Origin: Roseateles asaccharophilus
Lineage (GTDB): Bacteria; Pseudomonadota; Gammaproteobacteria; Burkholderiales; Burkholderiaceae_C
Assembly: GCF_004362405.1 (NCBI RefSeq)
Contig: NZ_SNXE01000008.1
Coordinates: 163,295-227,294, forward strand
Direction of reading: 5' to 3'
DNA: 64,000 bases
The translations under genes were made by a program, and so were the position numbers. Shown here one piece after another: positions 61,616 to 64,000 of this stretch (its first letter is position 1; every line of letters starts with the position of its first letter). The notes under the pieces are model-generated. The model was not told the origin of the DNA, searched no databases, and saw only the letters and a program-made list of their open reading frames with translations.

Positions 61616-63466
61616 ATGGACATGTCACAACCCAGCGCCCAGCAACTTTCCCAGGCCGATGCGCTGCCGGCGCGCCGCATGGATCTGGGCGAGCTGATGG
61701 CAGCGGCCGCTCAGCTTCAGGCTCAGGGGCAGCCCGCTGCCGCCGCGGCCCTGTACGAGCAGTGGGTCGAGGGCGAGGAAAGTCCGCTGCGGATCGTGGC
61801 CCTGTACAACCTGGGTACCGTGCTCTCGGCCATGAGCGAGCACGCGCGCGCCGAGGTGGCTTACCGCCGGGCTTTGGCCTACAAGCCCGACTTTTTGCAG
61901 GCCAGGCTCAATCTGGGCCATCAGCTCGAGCAGCTCGGGCGCAAGGAAGAAGCCCTGCAGGCCTGGCGCAGCGTGGGGGAGCCCGATCAGGTGGGAGACC
62001 CCGTGGGCGCCGATCCTCTGGAGCTGCGCCTGCATGCCCTGCGCAATATGGCGCGTCTGCTGGAGCAGGAGCGCCGCTATGCCGAATCCGAGGCGGTGAT
62101 GCGCCAGAGCCTGCTGCTGCGCGCCGACCAGAGCGATGTGCTGCAGCACTATGTGCATATTCGCCAGAAACAGTGCGAGTGGCCCGTCTACCAGCCGGTC
62201 GGTGAGGTCACCCTGAACCAGCTGCTCACCAGCACCTCCTTGCTGGCCATGCTGGGCCTCTCGGACGATCCGGCCTTGCAGCTGCTCTCGGCCCAGCGTT
62301 TCGTCTCCGAGAAGGTGGTGAAGTACAAGGACAAGCCCTTCCACCGCCGTTTCGGCCCGGCCAAGCGTGAAGGCAAGCTGCGCATCGGCTACCTCTCGGG
62401 CGATCTGTGCATGCATGCCGTGGGCATGCTGACCGCCGAGCTCTTTGAGCTGCATGACCGCTCGCGGGTGGAGGCGCACGCCTTCTGCTGGAGCCGCGAG
62501 GACGGCACGCCGCTGCGCGCGCGCATTCTGCGAGGCATGGACTCGGTCACCCGCCTGGTGGGCGTGGATGACGAGACCGCCGCCCGGGCCATTGCCCAGG
62601 CCGGCATCGATGTGCTGATCGATCTGCAGGGCCTGACCAGCGGCGCCCGCCCCAATATCCTGGCTTACCGCCCGGCGCCGGTGCAGGTGAGCTATCTGGG
62701 CCTGCCCGCGACCACGGCTATTCCCGGCGTGGACTGGATCATTGCTGACCGCTTTGTGATGCCCGAGGACTATCTGCCTTACTGCACCGAGCGGCCCATC
62801 TATCTGGAGCATTGCTACCAGGTCAGCGACCGCCAGCGCGAGGTGGCACCCAAGCCCAGCCGCGCCCGTTACCAGCTGCCGGAGGATGCTTTCGTCTTCT
62901 GCTCCTTCAACAACAACCACAAGTTCACCGAGCCGGTCTTCGACAGCTGGATGCGCATCCTGGGTCAGGTGCCCGGCAGTGTGCTGTGGCTGCTGGCGGA
63001 CAATGAGTGGTGCCGCACCAATATGCTGATGCGTGCGCAAAAGCATGGCATTGCCCCCGAACGCCTGATCTTCGCGCCGCGCGTGGCGCCGCCGGAGTAT
63101 CTGGCGCGCTTCCAGCTGGCCGATCTGGTGCTGGACACCTTCCCCTTCAATGCCGGCACCACGGCCAGCGACTGCCTCTGGATGGGCACACCCATACTCA
63201 CCTATTCGGGCCGCACCCATATCTCGCGCATGGCCGGCAGCCTGCTCACCCACGTGGGCCTGCCCGATCTGATCACGCATTCCCTGCAGGAATATGAGCA
63301 GCGCGCCATACAAATTGGCCAGAACCCGGCGCGCGCGGCGTCCTACAAGCGTTTCCTGAGCGAATATGGTCGCAGCTCGCTGCTGTTTGACATCCCGGGT
63401 TTTGTGCGCGAGCTGGAAGACAAGCTTTTGGATCTGGCCCTGCCGCTGCGCGATGCGGCCCGCTGA
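61616..63466 (+). CDS. TPR protein with O-GlcNAc-transferase-like (GT41/SPINDLY) domain
   Basis: The 616-residue protein has N-terminal TPR repeats (about 20-160; PLRIVALYNLGTVLSAMSEHARAEVAYRRALAYKPDFLQARLNLGHQL). A GT41-type domain follows, with LRIGYLSGDLCMHAVGML, DVLIDLQGLTSGARPNILAYRPAPVQVSYLGLPATT, FCSFNNNHKFTEPVFDSWM and LVLDTFPFNAGTTASDCLWMGTPILTYSGRT. Bacterial GT41 enzymes put sugars on large secreted proteins. The type I secretion transporter gene begins 22 bp later, which suggests the target is an adhesin of that system. ATG 61622 is an alternative start. Confidence 0.9.
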   Translation: MDMSQPSAQQLSQADALPARRMDLGELMAAAAQLQAQGQPAAAAALYEQWVEGEESPLRIVALYNLGTVLSAMSEHARAEVAYRRALAYKPDFLQARLNLGHQLEQLGRKEEALQAWRSVGEPDQVGDPVGADPLELRLHALRNMARLLEQERRYAESEAVMRQSLLLRADQSDVLQHYVHIRQKQCEWPVYQPVGEVTLNQLLTSTSLLAMLGLSDDPALQLLSAQRFVSEKVVKYKDKPFHRRFGPAKREGKLRIGYLSGDLCMHAVGMLTAELFELHDRSRVEAHAFCWSREDGTPLRARILRGMDSVTRLVGVDDETAARAIAQAGIDVLIDLQGLTSGARPNILAYRPAPVQVSYLGLPATTAIPGVDWIIADRFVMPEDYLPYCTERPIYLEHCYQVSDRQREVAPKPSRARYQLPEDAFVFCSFNNNHKFTEPVFDSWMRILGQVPGSVLWLLADNEWCRTNMLMRAQKHGIAPERLIFAPRVAPPEYLARFQLADLVLDTFPFNAGTTASDCLWMGTPILTYSGRTHISRMAGSLLTHVGLPDLITHSLQEYEQRAIQIGQNPARAASYKRFLSEYGRSSLLFDIPGFVRELEDKLLDLALPLRDAAR

Positions 63467-63488
63467 GCCCTGCTAGGACGAGCCTTCG

Positions 63489-64000
63489 GTGACACAGCGA
63501 CACGACCCCTTCTTCGACGGCGCCTCCCCGCGCCCGGCCTCGCCGCCCAATCTCTATCTGGCGGCGCAGGGCGGGGGCGAAGCTGTGCCGCCCGTGGAGG
63601 TGGCGGAGCCGGCTGAAGACATTGGCGATCCCCTGCTGCAAGCCCTGGTCTGGCTGACCCAGCACCATGGCCGGGCCCGCTCGGCCGAGTCCCTGCGGGC
63701 GGGTCAGCCCAGCGAAGGGCCGCTCACCCCCGACCAGGCCCTGCGTCTGATGCGTGAGGCGGGCTACAACGCCGGCCTGGTGCGGCGCAATATCGACGAT
63801 CTCAACCCCCTGCTGCTGCCCGCCGTGATGCTGCTCAAAGGGGGCGATGCCTGCGTGCTGGTGCGTCGGCTGCCGGCGGCCGAGGGCGAGGTCGGTCGAC
63901 CGCGCTATGAGGTGGTGTTCCCCGGCAGCGAAGGCAATGTCTGCGTGGCCCAGGCCGAGGAGTTGGAGGCCGAGTTCAGCGGCTTTGTGCTCTTGGCCAC
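63489..64000 (+). CDS. Type I secretion ABC permease/ATPase (LapB-like), N-terminal part
   Basis: The GTG at 63489 opens a frame that stays open to the window end (about 170 codons). After a poorly conserved start, GDPLLQALVWLTQHHGRARSAESLRAG, LMREAGYNAGLVRRNIDDLNPLLLPAVMLLKGGDACVLVRRLP is the degenerate C39-like domain of type I secretion ABC proteins that export large RTX adhesins. The catalytic cysteine region is absent, so it would not cut a leader. The membrane and ATPase parts lie outside the window. Confidence 0.8.
   Translation, partial: MTQRHDPFFDGASPRPASPPNLYLAAQGGGEAVPPVEVAEPAEDIGDPLLQALVWLTQHHGRARSAESLRAGQPSEGPLTPDQALRLMREAGYNAGLVRRNIDDLNPLLLPAVMLLKGGDACVLVRRLPAAEGEVGRPRYEVVFPGSEGNVCVAQAEELEAEFSGFVLLA

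Overview
The window is GC-rich, densely coded bacterial chromosome, almost certainly from a betaproteobacterium of the order Burkholderiales. The best guess is the Roseateles/Pelomonas/Paucibacter-like group of Sphaerotilaceae. This rests on gene content and order: the DUF3579 gene divergent from argD-argF and next to rpsT/murJ, the sirB1-hda-HAD-pcnB-folK run, the DUF47-pit pair, a long purL and high-GC codon use. The genus is inference. No rRNA, tRNA, CRISPR array or complete insertion sequence was seen, and no stretch over 300 bases lacks a gene.

Layout. (1) 1-7554: the 3' part of a two-partner-secretion exoprotein with MBG/YDG repeats, its TpsB transporter, an OmpR-type response regulator, a LysM-FecR periplasmic protein and a CHASE2 histidine kinase. 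They are tightly packed, with three start/stop overlaps, and look like one operon in which a secreted adhesin carries its own sensory system. (2) 7584-11802, minus strand: a small one-helix membrane protein, a large soluble TPR-GAF histidine kinase and two unrecognised proteins. (3) 11920-18457: an alpha-glucan module of two secreted GH13 enzymes diverging from a pullulanase, with a pair of similar 13-bp palindromes between them; a TPR/transglutaminase-like lipoprotein and a YkgJ-type protein follow. (4) 20418-25878: an export and maturation locus for a bacteriocin-like peptide. It has an HlyD/CvaA-type adaptor, a Gly/Ala-rich peptide with a double-glycine-type leader lying in frame at the 3' end of the adaptor ORF, three small membrane-protein ORFs in visibly AT-richer DNA (candidate immunity genes), and a C39-peptidase ABC transporter. 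This is the most novel-looking part of the window.

(5) 25895-44751: a Ser/Thr kinase-UspA fusion with a metallophosphoesterase; argF-argD; DUF3579; an alpha/beta hydrolase; rpsT; murJ; sirB1-hda-HAD-pcnB-folK; the DUF47-pit phosphate uptake operon behind a Pho-box-like triple repeat; and a LacI regulator-ribokinase-nucleoside hydrolase-amidohydrolase operon behind a perfect 16-bp operator palindrome, consistent with nucleoside salvage. (6) 44879-61341: purL, a 93-aa protein behind a good LexA box, a flavin monooxygenase-like protein, a CHASE-PAS histidine kinase, rlhA, an HtrA-type protease, a DUF1624 acyltransferase, rlmB and upp; then a palindromic 43-bp tandem repeat that fills the space to a split chromate transporter, a 2-hydroxyacid dehydrogenase and an unknown protein. 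(7) 61616-64000: a TPR/GT41 O-GlcNAc-transferase-like protein, then the start of a type I secretion ABC transporter cut by the window end.

Much of the accessory content concerns the cell surface and secretion: two-partner secretion, type I secretion, a peptide exporter and polysaccharide-degrading enzymes, with several sensor kinases that have no adjacent response regulator. The rest is ordinary housekeeping.
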